Below are positions 11,497-21,536 of a stretch of 64,000 nucleotides of DNA, one piece after another. How positions within the stretch are numbered: position 1 is the first letter of the stretch; the number at the start of each line of letters is the position of its first letter. The notes beneath the pieces are model-generated. The model ran no database searches, had not been told where the DNA came from, and saw only the letters and a program-made list of their open reading frames with translations. Position numbers and translations under genes: made by a program. The DNA comes from Chaetomium olivaceum (Eukaryota > Ascomycota > Sordariomycetes > Sordariales > Chaetomiaceae), in assembly GCA_039881045.1 (NCBI GenBank), contig JAYWVB010000013.1, positions 1-64,000 of the forward strand. Reading direction: 5' to 3'.

Positions 11497-11567
11497 GTTA
11501 AATTTAGCCTAGAATTGGACGAGTTGTGTAAAGTTGAAGTTGGTGATGTCCGAAATGTCGGTGTGGA

Positions 11568-11617
11568 GCTAAGTGTCCGGTTGTGGGGTGCGTCCGGTTG
11601 TGGGGTCCAGTCGTCTA
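11568..11617 (-). repeat. right terminal inverted repeat of the pogo element
   Basis: Reverse complement of 9758-9807 with three transition differences. It contains the same doubled CCCCACAACCGGAC motif and is followed by TA. Confidence 0.9.
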
Positions 11618-12024
11618 TATACATCCATGATAATGCCTGACTTGATCGACGTAGCAACGCCCAAGATGACGAGGGAAAAGTTGGATATCGACGACAAACG
11701 ACTATTGATTACAGGACGGGTCTGAGGGAGGTCGGGATCGTGCCAGCGGTCACATATTCGGCGAAGTGGGCGGTCGTATTATCAATTGCCAAGTTGCTGG
11801 CGAGCTTGGAGCATTGATCTTGAATGCTGGCTGGGGCTGCCGCTGAGATGGAAGCGAACAATGCAGCGCACAGGGGAGAGCGTTGTAGGCGCATGGTGGC
11901 AGCTGTGCCAGGGGATGTGTTTTGTGCCACTGGAAGATTGGTGGGACAACTCGGAGGACGCCAGATTGTGCATTCGGCTCTTGCAGTGATATTGGAACAT
12001 ATGAGAGTTCAAGTACCCAAATAT

Positions 12025-13174
12025 TATTATTATTCATACTCCGCTGTGCCTTAAGGCGTGCCGGACCCTCAGCTATTTACTGTACAGGAAAACCGCGCCC
12101 TCACAGGCCGGATGAAAAACCCATACCAATCTTCAAGGAAAGTACACGTGTGTGAGCCTGCGAATACAAAGAGAGGAGCCCCCTGGCCTCCGAAGGAGGG
12201 GCGTGTTAGGCCGCCGCTTCCAGCTCGAGCCTCCTAGCCAAACTGTACAGCGGCAGCCTTCCTGAGTCCATCAGCCATCCCAGGACCCTCCTCGTGAGCC
12301 GTGCTGTTGCAGGATCAATACCGTGCAGAACAGAGTAAAAGTCCCGTCGCGTTCGAATTCCAGCTCTCTCCCATCTTCGAGTCAGCGGTGGGGCCAAACA
12401 CCACACTACCAGGTGCTCGGCAGTCTCCCGTCCTTCGCCGCACTGGCAGGCGGGCGTTAGGATCTCTGGGACTCCTCGTGTAAACAGAAAGTCCCGTAGG
12501 CCTATTGCCCCCGTTCGGATCTGGACCAGCAGAGAACTCCTCGCCTTGGTGAGACCGTCGTGCCGTCTTAGGGTTTCCTCTCGGAATAGCGTCTCTCGCT
12601 GATGGTCAAAGTCGTCCGCTGGTCTGGTGATTGCTCTACCGTCCCGTTCCTTTAGCCACCTCGCCCTCCAGGCTTCCTCCGCTACCCTGTTTGTATCTAC
12701 AGCTCCCCCCGTCCAGCGCGCAATCGTGCTTGCGGCGTTCTCCATGCCGTGGGCTCCCGCAGTCCCACTGTTCGCGGCCGGCCCCTGCCGCCGTACCCCG
12801 ACCGGAGTCTCTGCTGTATCTTGCGACAGGCGGTAAGAACGACGCTCCCTGCGGTCTTCTTGCCGCCCTGGCCGTCGTCTAAGTCGGTTCGCTGAGCCTG
12901 GTTTTAAAGTCCGCAAGTCGCTTGTTGAGGTATAGGTCCAACGGTGGCACCCACGCCTCCGTTTCAAGGTTGCGGATGGGAGTGTGCTTGAAGGCTCCCG
13001 TCACAATCCGCAAGCTTTTGTTCTGGGCCTTCCCGAGGGCCTTGGTGATGCCTTTCTTTACCGGCTCGCCTCCTACGTCCGTGGGGATGTGAAACGACGA
13101 TGCGCCGTAGGCCAGCGCTGACCGGATGCACTTTGTGTACACTTCTCGCGCTTTAGCTAGCCCCAGTCCCCACC
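12025..13174 (-). mobile_element. 5'-truncated LINE (non-LTR retrotransposon) copy
   Basis: A 1,150-bp insertion lies between perfect 14-bp direct repeats AAGTACCCAAATAT at 12011-12024 and 13175-13188, the signature of target-primed reverse transcription. On the minus strand it begins inside the reverse-transcriptase C-terminal region and ends with an ATAATAATA simple tail at 12025-12035. Its 5' truncation, tail and duplications all fit a LINE of the Tad/I type common in Sordariomycetes. It sits just upstream of the broken tannase gene. Confidence 0.85.
12206..13174 (-). pseudogene. LINE ORF2 C-terminal fragment
   Basis: The upstream frame (13174-12879) reads LAKAREVYTKCIRSALAYGA then LGKAQNKSLRIVTGAFKHTP, the conserved block just after the RT fingers/palm in Tad-like LINEs. 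After a frame change near 12880-12960, a second frame (to 12206) reads through RNase H-like sequence into CQCGEGRETAEHLVVWC, the Cys/His motif that closes many LINE ORFs. At least one frameshift is present and the catalytic RT core is missing, so it is dead. Confidence 0.8.
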
Positions 13175-13382
13175 AAGTACCCAAATATCTAGCTAGTTAA
13201 ATGGCTTCAGAGCCTTGGGCTAAACTAGGTTCTCAAGCTATTAAGCGCCACGTACTGTCTCAGCTTGTTTGCACACCGCCAAGCGCGTTTCAACACCGTG
13301 TTGGGGTTGTCACATCTCGGAACACCAAACTCCCGACATCATCATCACCATCCGAAGCCTGGATGCTATGTGTAGTGTGAGG

Positions 13383-14390
13383 TCAATTGTCACCCCCAAG
13401 AATTGCCTCGGCCATCTTTCGGAGCTCGAGCAGAGTTGGCCGGTCCTCGGGCGTTTTGCGCATGCAAGCGTCAACGATGCCCTGAAGAGGCTGGGGCACA
13501 GGCCACTCGACTTGATTCGTGATGGGGGCATTAGCGTAGACCATGCACTTGATGCAGTTTCCGATGTCGTAGATGTCAGACTGTGTGGTCCATCCCGAGT
13601 CCAGTCCTCCGTCAAACGCAATTTCCGGGGCAGCCCGCTGGCCCCAACGACTCTCCAGATCGCATACGACCAAGCGGCTGCCGTCTTCGGTGAAGAGGCA
13701 ATTGTCGATGCGGAGATCTCGGTGCACAATATCGAAGGAATGGAGATAGGAAAGGGCGTCGATCATGTGGAGAATCCACCGCGTGTACGTTTCGAGAGAG
13801 GAAAAACGTGCCAGGATTGGTCCGCGTGTTGCCAATTTCTCGAAGACAAGCTGGCCGTCGGGCGACGCACCAAGGAGACGGATAAGATGTGGGGAGAAGA
13901 TGGCTCCAGGGCATGAGCCTCCCTGACATTTCAAGAGATTCTCAATCTCGCTCCGGTATTTTCCTTTCTTCGTGAAGTGCTTAGAGGAATCGACAGTGAC
14001 AACTGGCAGCTTGGAAACGAGGTCTGAAACATCCTCGAAATCATCCCCCACTGGTGCGGGGTGGTTGGGACACTCATCGAGGCTGCGAATGACATCCCCT
14101 TTAATTTCGAAATGGCCGTCCACCGCCGGCAGCGCACGCTCAAGGCGAAGAATGTTGCCAGAGAGGGTGCCTGGCAGATCAAACAGGCGAACATATTGAC
14201 CTAGTTCCGTGCCGTTGTCGTACCAGATCCCAACCGCGGACTCTTTGCCAGGGACAAGCTCCATGTCAAGGATGGGCCGTCCTGCCGGTGGAAAGGCATT
14301 GGACTTTTGTCGCTTGACCTGGTATTCTGCGCGAAGACGGGTGACGTCCTGGCTGAACGTGTTCTCGACACTGGTGGAAGATGTGGTCAT
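13383..14390 (-). CDS. protein kinase-like protein, possibly catalytically altered
   Basis: Single exon, 335 residues from the ATG at 14390 (MTTSSTSVENTF); an ATG three codons earlier (14399) is an alternative, while the longer open frame upstream looks non-coding. The C-terminal half is a kinase fold: YLHSFDIVHRDLRIDNCLF carries the HRD-like catalytic loop with N, SRLVVCDLES sits where DFG is expected (Asp kept, FG changed to LE), then APEIAFDGG (APE), SDIYDIGNCI and RPTLLELRKM. A Gly-rich loop and the VAIK lysine are not obvious in the N-lobe. It is a fungal lineage-specific kinase-like protein; activity is doubtful and the substrate is unknown. Confidence 0.7.
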   Translation of the reverse strand: MTTSSTSVENTFSQDVTRLRAEYQVKRQKSNAFPPAGRPILDMELVPGKESAVGIWYDNGTELGQYVRLFDLPGTLSGNILRLERALPAVDGHFEIKGDVIRSLDECPNHPAPVGDDFEDVSDLVSKLPVVTVDSSKHFTKKGKYRSEIENLLKCQGGSCPGAIFSPHLIRLLGASPDGQLVFEKLATRGPILARFSSLETYTRWILHMIDALSYLHSFDIVHRDLRIDNCLFTEDGSRLVVCDLESRWGQRAAPEIAFDGGLDSGWTTQSDIYDIGNCIKCMVYANAPITNQVEWPVPQPLQGIVDACMRKTPEDRPTLLELRKMAEAILGGDN

Positions 14391-14399
14391 AGTTCTCAT

Positions 14400-15323
14400 A
14401 AAAGACAAAGAACTCCGGTAATTTATTTTTTGTGTGAGATGCGTGAAGCAGGGCTGTAAAATCTGATCTTTTAGACGGCCGGAAGGAATTTGCAGTCTAC
14501 TATGGTTCTGACTTCTGAGTCTCTCTGCCTCGTTGTATGTTGTTTTTTCGCAGCACGCAAACGCGCATCGAGAAGAAAAGGTGGGGTCGCAGACGTGGAC
14601 GGAATGCAGAAACGTTGACCCAGTGAGCCCGAGGATGAGTAAACAGAGTGGTGTAAGTGGCTCCCAGCTAGCTTGTATACATTCCTCTTGCTGTATTTCC
14701 ACTTTTCAGGTCGTTGAAGAAATGGGAGGGACAAAAATGCAATATTTGGCAGCTGTGAGTTGTCCTTCACTTGGGGAGTTCGTTACTGAACCCCGGTTGC
14801 CCGCCCCACTCGCGGCCAACTGCCAATATTAGGAAGTTTTTGAATGTTCATTGTCCTGCCCATCAACTTGAAGTCGTTTCCTGCCATTTTCCCGCCCCCC
14901 CCCCCCCCCCCCCCGACTTATTCTTCAATACCCCTCGTTCGGCGGTTGGTTCCTCCGCAACCAAAGCCGCATTGCTAAGGTACCATGCGGAATCGAGTCA
15001 CCCCGAGTGCTTCTTGAAGTTCCTGGGCAACGCAAAATGGGGCAGGTACATGTACATGTACCAATCCTGCAGGGTTTACCAAGCAGTTTAATGATAGGTT
15101 CAGGAACCAAAAATTGAGGGTTGCGGGAATGCGTCGGGTACTGTACTGTGTAAGCGTAGCCTTTAGCTTGGAACATTGATTCGGATTTAATAAAATACGA
15201 GGCATTCAATCCTATAAGATGGGCAGCCATTCGTCGTTTGACTCATCACTCAACCACATCATCTTGTCTTCCGCCCCCCCAACCCCTCCTCCCACGACCT
15301 CTACCAGTACGCGCCCGCCCAAC
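14400..15323. other. intergenic between divergent kinase-like and tannase genes
   Basis: Contains the divergent promoters, a pure 20-base C tract (14895-14914) and a short GTACATGTACATGTAC palindromic repeat near 15044-15062. There is no supported gene. Confidence 0.45.
14895..14914 (+). repeat. C20 homopolymer
   Basis: Twenty consecutive C bases. Length is likely unreliable in the assembly, given the homopolymer-linked frame breaks in nearby genes. Confidence 0.95.
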
Positions 15324-16980
15324 ATGGCCGCGTCCCTCCGTGCGGCGTGCGTGCCTGCAACCTTCAGCAGCCTCGGCCTATTTGGTGCCGAAGTGTTGTC
15401 TATTAATGCTGCCCTCGTAACCAACTATACGGCTTCTTCTCGCGATATTTTAAGAGGCACCCAGCCCTCGACACAAATCAACAACGCAACCTTCTGCAAT
15501 GTCACCGTGTCCTACACACATCCTGGGCAGGAAGACAATCTCGTAGTTGAGACTTGGTTGCCAATTGAAAACCCAACATGGAACGATCGTCTCCAGGCTT
15601 CTGGGGGCTCGAGCTGGTCGGCCGGCCGTCAGGCTATCGCCTACGAGGTGATGGTGGGCTCCCTTGCCGATGGATATGCGGCGACCACGACGGACGGTGG
15701 GCTAGGGAGCAGCGAGGATCCCGCAGTCTGGGCTGTGAAAAGCCCAGGAAACATCAACTGGTACAATGTCAACAACTTTGCCTCTGTGGCCCTCAATGAC
15801 CAGGCAATCATCGGCAAAGACGTTGTTGAAAGCTTCTATGGCAAGCCTGCGGACTACTCTTATTTCAACGGTTGTTCTCAGGGTGGCCGTCAGGGCTTGA
15901 TGCTGGCCCAGCGGTACCCCACGGCATACGACGGCATCACCGCGGGCGCTCCCGCCATATATTTGTCCCGGACTGTGCCGGCAGTATATTGGCCCCAGGA
16001 AGTCATGAACATGTTAAACAGATACCCCTACGGGTGCGAGATGGATGCTATAACCGCGGCCGCCATCTCCGAATGCGACGGCCTCGACGGCGTGGAGGAC
16101 GGCATCATCTCCGACCCTGACGCCTGCCTCGCCATCTCCAACCCTTCCAAGCTCATCGGCATCCCGGTTCCCAGCTGCCGCCAGGCGGGCAATAAGACGG
16201 TCAACATTGGTACTGCTGCGACGGTGATTGTCAATGCCACCTGGCATGGTGTCATCACGGCCAAGGGGGCATGGACCTGGCATGGTCTCGGCCCGGGCAC
16301 GGATATCAGCAACGAGGGTCTCGTTACACTGGTGCCAAAGGGCACTGCGGCAACAAATTGCGACTCCGGAGTTTGCGTTGGCCGGCCAAACCAATTGGGG
16401 GTTGACTGGTTGGAGTCGTTCGTCGGAAGGGGAGACCCGAACTTGGACATCTCGAAATTAACATACAGCCAGTTTGATAACATGATACATTACGGCCGCC
16501 AGATCTACGGCTTTTTTGATGCTGGTGACCCGGACCTGTCCCGGTTCCGCGATGCTGGTGGCAAGCTCTTAACTTGGCACGGTCTCGTACGCTATCCCTT
16601 TGCCCGTCCTTCTTTCCGAAACGAAGACTAACTAACGCTCACAGTGGGATCCCGTCGTCCCGGCCGGGGCCACCAGGCAATACCATAGCGAGGTCACCGC
16701 CCTGCAGCCGGACACTCCCGATTTCTACCGCCATTACGAGTTCCCCGGCATGAGCCACTGTTTTGGTCGCGCAAGCGGCCAGCCCACTAGCCTCTTTGAT
16801 CAGCTGCGGGCTTGGGTTGAGAACGGGACCGCACCGGAACAAATACCTGTCGACGTTAAGGTCCTAGACGGGTCGACTCAGCATCGCATCGCCTGTCCGT
16901 ACCCGCAGGTCGCGAAGTTTCAGAGCGATGGATGTGAGGACCCTGCTGAGGCGAGCTGCTGGTCCTGTGTGGCTGCGTGA
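15324..16980 (+). CDS. secreted tannase / feruloyl esterase family
   Basis: Exons 15324-16586 and 16645-16980 join in phase 0 across a 58-bp intron with a consensus branch site (ACTAAC) and CACAG acceptor; the product is 532 residues. I chose the ATG at 15324 because it has a CCAACATGGC context and starts the conserved ACVPATFSSLGLFGAEVLS; an upstream in-frame ATG at 15219 adds 35 low-complexity residues. Family hallmarks are the nucleophile motif NGCSQGGRQG (Ser about 185 with neighbouring Cys), LLTWHGL just before the splice, and PGMSHCFGR with the catalytic His beside its Cys, the CS-D-HC disulphide arrangement. Several N-glycosylation sites are seen. It would hydrolyse gallate or hydroxycinnamate esters of plant cell walls outside the cell. 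Confidence 0.88.
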
Positions 16981-17491
16981 GCGTTGTCGGTACGGGTCGG
17001 CAGCATAGCGCATAAGTGCAAGGGCCAAGCTTGATCAATTGCTGGAATTATTTGCTCGAATCTAGTTGGATAGATTGATCAAGAATGCATCATCTTGGTA
17101 GTTTTACTTGGGCATGACCTCCGTTATGAGTACAGTCACAGATATCAAGGGAATGGCGTGCAAGGTGATACACACAGTATTACAGGGATGCTCACTCATA
17201 CCATTCCACCTGATGCTGCGAATATCCTTGTTGTTGCTCATGAGCCCCCCATGGTAAAAACGTGAAAAGAAAAGAGGGAAAAGTGAGACTTACGTCACCC
17301 TTTCATTCCGGCGGCGGCCCCACATCAACAAACGCCTCCGGCCGGCATCTCGTTCGGTGGGGCCCGGTGCCGAGCAACCGAAGCCACGGTCAACCGTCAA
17401 CATCCTTCATCACCAACATCAACTCATCCGAAAGTAGGCGAAACCTCCCCCGTAGTTAGTCCCGACCACCAGACTCATTTCCCAGTACAGA
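16981..17491. other. intergenic
   Basis: 3' flank of the tannase gene and 5' flank of the next hydrolase. No gene seen. Confidence 0.4.
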
Positions 17492-18734
17492 ATGGCGCCC
17501 AAAACACCACCGCCGAGCGTACCAACGGTCGCCGAGACCATTAAGCACCCGGCTTTCCCGACCACAATTTGGGAGCTTGAACCGGACCGCAAAGGCCTGG
17601 CGCCGGTTGCCCATGGCCGTGGTGGGCCATTCAACATTTCCTGGGAAATACATGGTGTCGGGCCGACCCGGCTCATCGTGAGTGACTGAGTTGATGTTCC
17701 CCCCTTTCGAATCTCATCCCCACCCCTCCCCTCACCCGCTCAATGCCTCACTTCCTCACCACTCGTAGTTCATCATGGGTCTGGGCGGCTTCAAATCCGC
17801 ATGGCAGCGCCAAACCCTACACTTCGGCCACGAACGGCGCGACCAGTACTCGGTCATGCTGCTCGACAACCGCGGGATGGGGGACAGCGACACGCCACTA
17901 ATGCGGTACAGCACGAGCGAGATGGCGCTGGACATCGCCGAGGTGCTGGCAGACCCCTCCGTCGGCTGGCTGCCCTCCTTCCCCTTGCCCACCTTCCCAC
18001 CACCCACCCGCACCCTCAATGTCGTGGGGATCTCCCTCGGCGGTATGATCGCGCAGGAACTCGCCGTGATCCTACCCCACTCCCTCGCATCCCTCTCCCT
18101 AATCTGCACGGCCGCGGCCATCGAAAACACCACCACCTTCGCCGAGAACATGGCGCAGCGCGCCTCGCTGCTGCTGCCAAAATCCCTCGACCGCTCCGTC
18201 GCCGACGCCGCCCGGCAGATCTTCGCCCACGCCTGGCTGCCCCAGCCCGACGACGCCCACCTCCCCAAGCCGGGCGTCACCCCGAACTGCCTACCCCCGC
18301 CACCACCCACCCCTCCCTCCCCACCACTCACCACCACAGATGCATCCCCCGCAAAAGAATATCTCAGGTTCCCCACCAACGCGCACCGCTTCGTCGCGCA
18401 GGAGGTGCACAAGCGGCTGGACGCGCGCGGGCGCTTCAAGCTGGCGGGGTTCGTGCTGCAGCTGATCGCGGCCGGGTGGCACCACAAGAGCGCGGCGCAG
18501 CTCTCGGCTATGGCCGACGCGGTGGGCCGCGAGCGCATCCTGGTGATGCACGGCACCGAGGACGGCATGATCAGCGTGCCGCACGGGCGCAAGCTGATCG
18601 ACTACGTGAAGCCCGGGAAGGGGTTGGTGGTGGAGGGGATGGGGCATGCGCCGTTGGTGGAGAGATGGGCGTGGTTTAATGGGCTGGTGGAGGAGCAATG
18701 TCGGGTTGGGGCGGAGCTTAGTGGGCGGGAGTGA
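17492..18734 (+). CDS. alpha/beta-hydrolase fold protein
   Basis: Exons 17492-17677 and 17769-18734 (intron GTGAGT...CTCGTAG, 91 bp) encode 383 residues. The fold shows a strand leading to FIMGLGGFKSAW (oxyanion HG-like turn as MGLGG), LLDNRGMGDSD, the nucleophile elbow VVGISLGGMIAQ, VMHGTEDGMI before the acid, and VEGMGHAPLVE with the His. A Pro-rich insert (PPPPPTPPSPP) lies in the cap region. There is no signal peptide, so it is cytosolic or mitochondrial. The substrate is unknown. The extremely GC-rich coding strand produces long shadow frames. Confidence 0.8.
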
Positions 18735-18975
18735 TGGGGTGGGTGTAGGCTTGGGATTATATGGGGGGGTTAGCTTTGTGGTGTTGTGGCTTTTGTGGGT
18801 TTGGAAAGAAGCCAGGGAGTGTTTCGTAGAGGGATGATGGGTCACTGTACATGTAAATAGACAAGGTACGGGGGATATATTATACAGACATCATAACAGG
18901 CGCAGACGCCTTCTGTTCCTCTGTGACGTGGTATGCGACCATATCCCGCAATCTCGCCTCCTGCTACAGCCCTCT

Positions 18976-20805
18976 TCACAGCATCACGAAACCAACCCCA
19001 CTCGATACGCCCTCCTCCAGCTGGTTCCTCTTGTTGACGCCGCCGTGAATCGGGTTCGCCTTGTAGTTAAATAGGTAATAATGCAGCTGGCCATCGCCGG
19101 GCCCGAATTTCTGCTGCTCAAGGAACAATGAGTTGTCCATCAGCGACAGCGCATTGAACACGTCAAAGTTGTGCCGCTTGGCGAGGATGAGAGCGTCAGC
19201 CATCAACGCGTTCAGGCGCGTCTTAAGCGCTGCGCGGTCGGCTGGCTCGGAGAATGCAACATCGGTGGCGTAGTAGAATAGGTAAGCGGCACGGATGGCC
19301 GAGTACTTCTGTGACTGGATGACCGAGGACTCAAGGCAGTAGAAGGAGAAGAAGTCGGTGATCTTGCCGTCGGCGTTCTGCGGAATGTGTCAGCTCGGAT
19401 GACCCATCATCATGTAGGCCACATGCTCACCTCAACAACATAAGACCAAATAACCTGCTCCCCGGGCGCATCCTTCTTGTGGAGAAGCCAGTGCTCAATC
19501 TCGGCCCTGTTCCACACGGGAGTGAGATCGAACCGCTTGAGGTACCGCTCGAGAAGGCCCTGCACAGCATCGAGGTCCTTGGCCTCCATCTCCCGAAGAC
19601 CGCGGGTCGACGTGTTGTCAGGAACATTGTACTTCCTCGCCTGGTACAATGGCTTGCTGTTTGGCGGGCACGGGCTAAATCCAACCTCATACAGCTTCGT
19701 CCAGTTCAATGCGCGGTGGTAGTAGCGACAGGTGCTCACGGGCCGCGGAAGCACAATACCGCCGGTGTAGATGGCTTGCCAAGTACCCTCCAAATTGATG
19801 CGTCGGGTGATCTCCTTAATGAGGACGGGCGCAAGTCGCTTGCCTCTCAATTTCTTGTGAATGCAGAGGAAGTTGACCTCAGAGCTCCGGAACACGTTGT
19901 CTCGTACACGCATCTCAGTCGGAATTGCCGAGATGAATGCGCAGAGCGTGTTGCCACTGCGGATCCCGACATGCCACTCTTTCTTCCAGCCTGGTGATAA
20001 GAGGGACCTGGGTCGATGTCAGTGTGCCTTCATCTCACTCGCTCTATTACGTATGCACTCACCACTTCAACAGCGAGTTGGAGTATTTAAACCGAAACAT
20101 GGCCTCGTCATCCTCCACATAGTGACCATAGAGCAGCTTCTCGACCTCTTCCATCTCTGCGTCGTTGGTGAGGTCCATGGTAACCCAACGAAACTGCTCG
20201 AGAGCAAGGGACAACGGCTCGGTTGGAATATCCTTAACCTCCTGAATTTTGAGGGGCCCCTCCTCGATGAGCTTAGGTTCATCCTCCTCCCCAAACTGCG
20301 GGACCGGCTGGGTGCTCCAAAACTTGTACGACGCCATGTCTTTCCGATTTTTCCCACTGCTTGCCAAGCCAGTCATGATATCCTGGAGCTTGAGCTTCTT
20401 GAACGCTTCGATGGCATTGGAGGTAGCGTCGGTAGAGCCTTCGCCGCCGAGGAGCTCGTTGGCCAAGGCCGGGTTTAGGGCGATAAATTCGCTAATCTGC
20501 TGGGGTGTCAAACCCTCGAGCGCCTTCTTAGGGTCTGCCTCGGCCTGGGCTGCCGTCAGTGCCACCGCGCCCAGCGCGTCGGCCAATGCCTGCTTCACCT
20601 TCTTCTTCTTGCTTTTCTTTTTCTTCTTCTTCGGAGCAGCCTCGCCGTCGCCGCCGGTTGCTGCTTGAGTCGTGTCATCTTCAGCTTCCGAGCCCGATTC
20701 GTCCTCCGATTCGGCGGGTTTGTTGATCGCTTTGGCGAGTGTGTCGGCAGCTTCCTCGGCTGCTTGCCCCTGTGTCGGGTCGACCTGCTTCGACTCTTCC
20801 GCCAT
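18976..20805 (-). CDS. NMT1: glycylpeptide N-tetradecanoyltransferase (N-myristoyltransferase)
   Basis: Three exons, 20805-20063, 20007-19431 and 19377-18976, with GTGAGT donors and CAG acceptors, keep one frame for 573 residues. The N-terminus is acidic and carries a Lys-rich block (APKKKKKKSKKKKVKQ) associated with ribosome binding. The catalytic GNAT-fold domain follows: YKFWSTQPVPQF, LYGHYVEDD, SPGWKKEWHVGIR, FLCIHKKLRGKRLAPVLI, TGGIVLPRPVSTCRYYHRAL, and the C-terminal GVGFVML, whose terminal carboxylate is the catalytic base in this family. It transfers myristate to N-terminal glycines of client proteins in the cytosol and is essential in fungi. All motifs are intact. Confidence 0.93.
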
Positions 20806-21536
20806 TATGGATGGGTGATTGTGGGAAGGAAATACCCGATACGCTCTAGAGGTGCATGAGCTGTTAAGTGTGCAAGAAGTCAACCGTGGCTCCGCTCCTC
20901 CGCAACAGACAATGCTTGAGGTCTCGGTGTTGGCAGCACATGAAAGCGGGGCACCCGATTTGAGCTTGCTTTCCGCGGGGTCGAGATTCAAGCCGAAATT
21001 CGATGCAGCAGGGGCCCGGCCCAGCCCAGCCTTTGTTATCGATAAGCTGTGGGTGGTGTTCAACAGCCCAAGACGGGCAGGCAAGACAACCTTGGCTTGG
21101 GTGCTTGAAATGCTTCATCTTGTCTGATAAAAAAGCACAGAGTTTAGGACAATCCGGCTTCCCTCTCACCGCGTTTTACAAGCATCATATCTAACTATCA
21201 AAACCTCGACCCCAATCGTATTCGAGGAACTTGAAGCTAAAGACAACTCGGAATAGCGACGCGTGGGCCATGTGTCAAGCGAATATTGGGGACACTCGAG
21301 GCGATGATTGGTGAACTCACGGGTGCTCCGCCACTGTTGCCTGAGCCTGCCGCCCCTTGTTCTTTCCCGACGGGAATTAAGTGAACCGATGAGCTGAGCT
21401 GAGTCTGGAACATTTTCTTCCTTTCTTCCATTCTCTTTTGACATCCTTCCTTCTATCCTTCGTTCACCTCGTTTTCGCAGTCATTCATTTGTTCTACTTC
21501 CTCTCCAGCGCGCGCAGACAATCGCCAACCCACATT
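20806..21536. promoter_or_regulatory. divergent intergenic region between NMT1 and a conserved gene
   Basis: About 730 bp between two head-to-head start codons, so it should hold both promoters. Stretches rich in CCTTC/TTCTT occur just upstream of 21537, as is usual for fungal 5' leaders. I see no clear TATA box and no repeat. Confidence 0.4.

Larger units (their letters stand above)
9758..11617 (-). mobile_element. pogo/Fot-type DNA transposon (Tc1-mariner superfamily)
   Basis: An 1,860-bp element with near-perfect ~50-bp terminal inverted repeats, flanked on both sides by TA (9756-9757 and 11618-11619), the expected target duplication. It encodes one long transposase on the minus strand. 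Size, TA target and the transposase match Fot1/pogo elements of filamentous fungi. The two ends differ at only three of the first 50 positions, all transitions, so the insertion is fairly young. Confidence 0.9.
9612..11894 (-). pseudogene. tannase/feruloyl esterase relic split by a transposon
   Basis: Minus-strand reading from 11894 gives a signal-peptide-like start (MRLQRSPLCAALFASISAAA) followed by QCSKLASNLAIDNTTAHFAE and YVTAGT, the N-terminal pattern of fungal tannase-family esterases. After frame changes the relic continues as GVATSIKSGIIMDV and stops at the edge of the pogo element (11618). On the far side (9757 downward) it resumes with RFVTTAKGGFTG, TIADIRFSTV and NGYNGSS, matching the family block after the WLP motif (family proteins usually show NNGHNG). 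Several stops and frame changes lie in the flanks and the C-terminal two thirds of the gene is absent. An intact relative lies at 15324-16980. The identification rests on motif spacing only. Confidence 0.7.

Noticed and set aside
17756..18592. Long minus frame (278 codons) across the alpha/beta hydrolase
   Set aside because: Shadow frame in very GC-rich coding DNA with no motifs; the plus strand carries GISLGG and the other fold elements.
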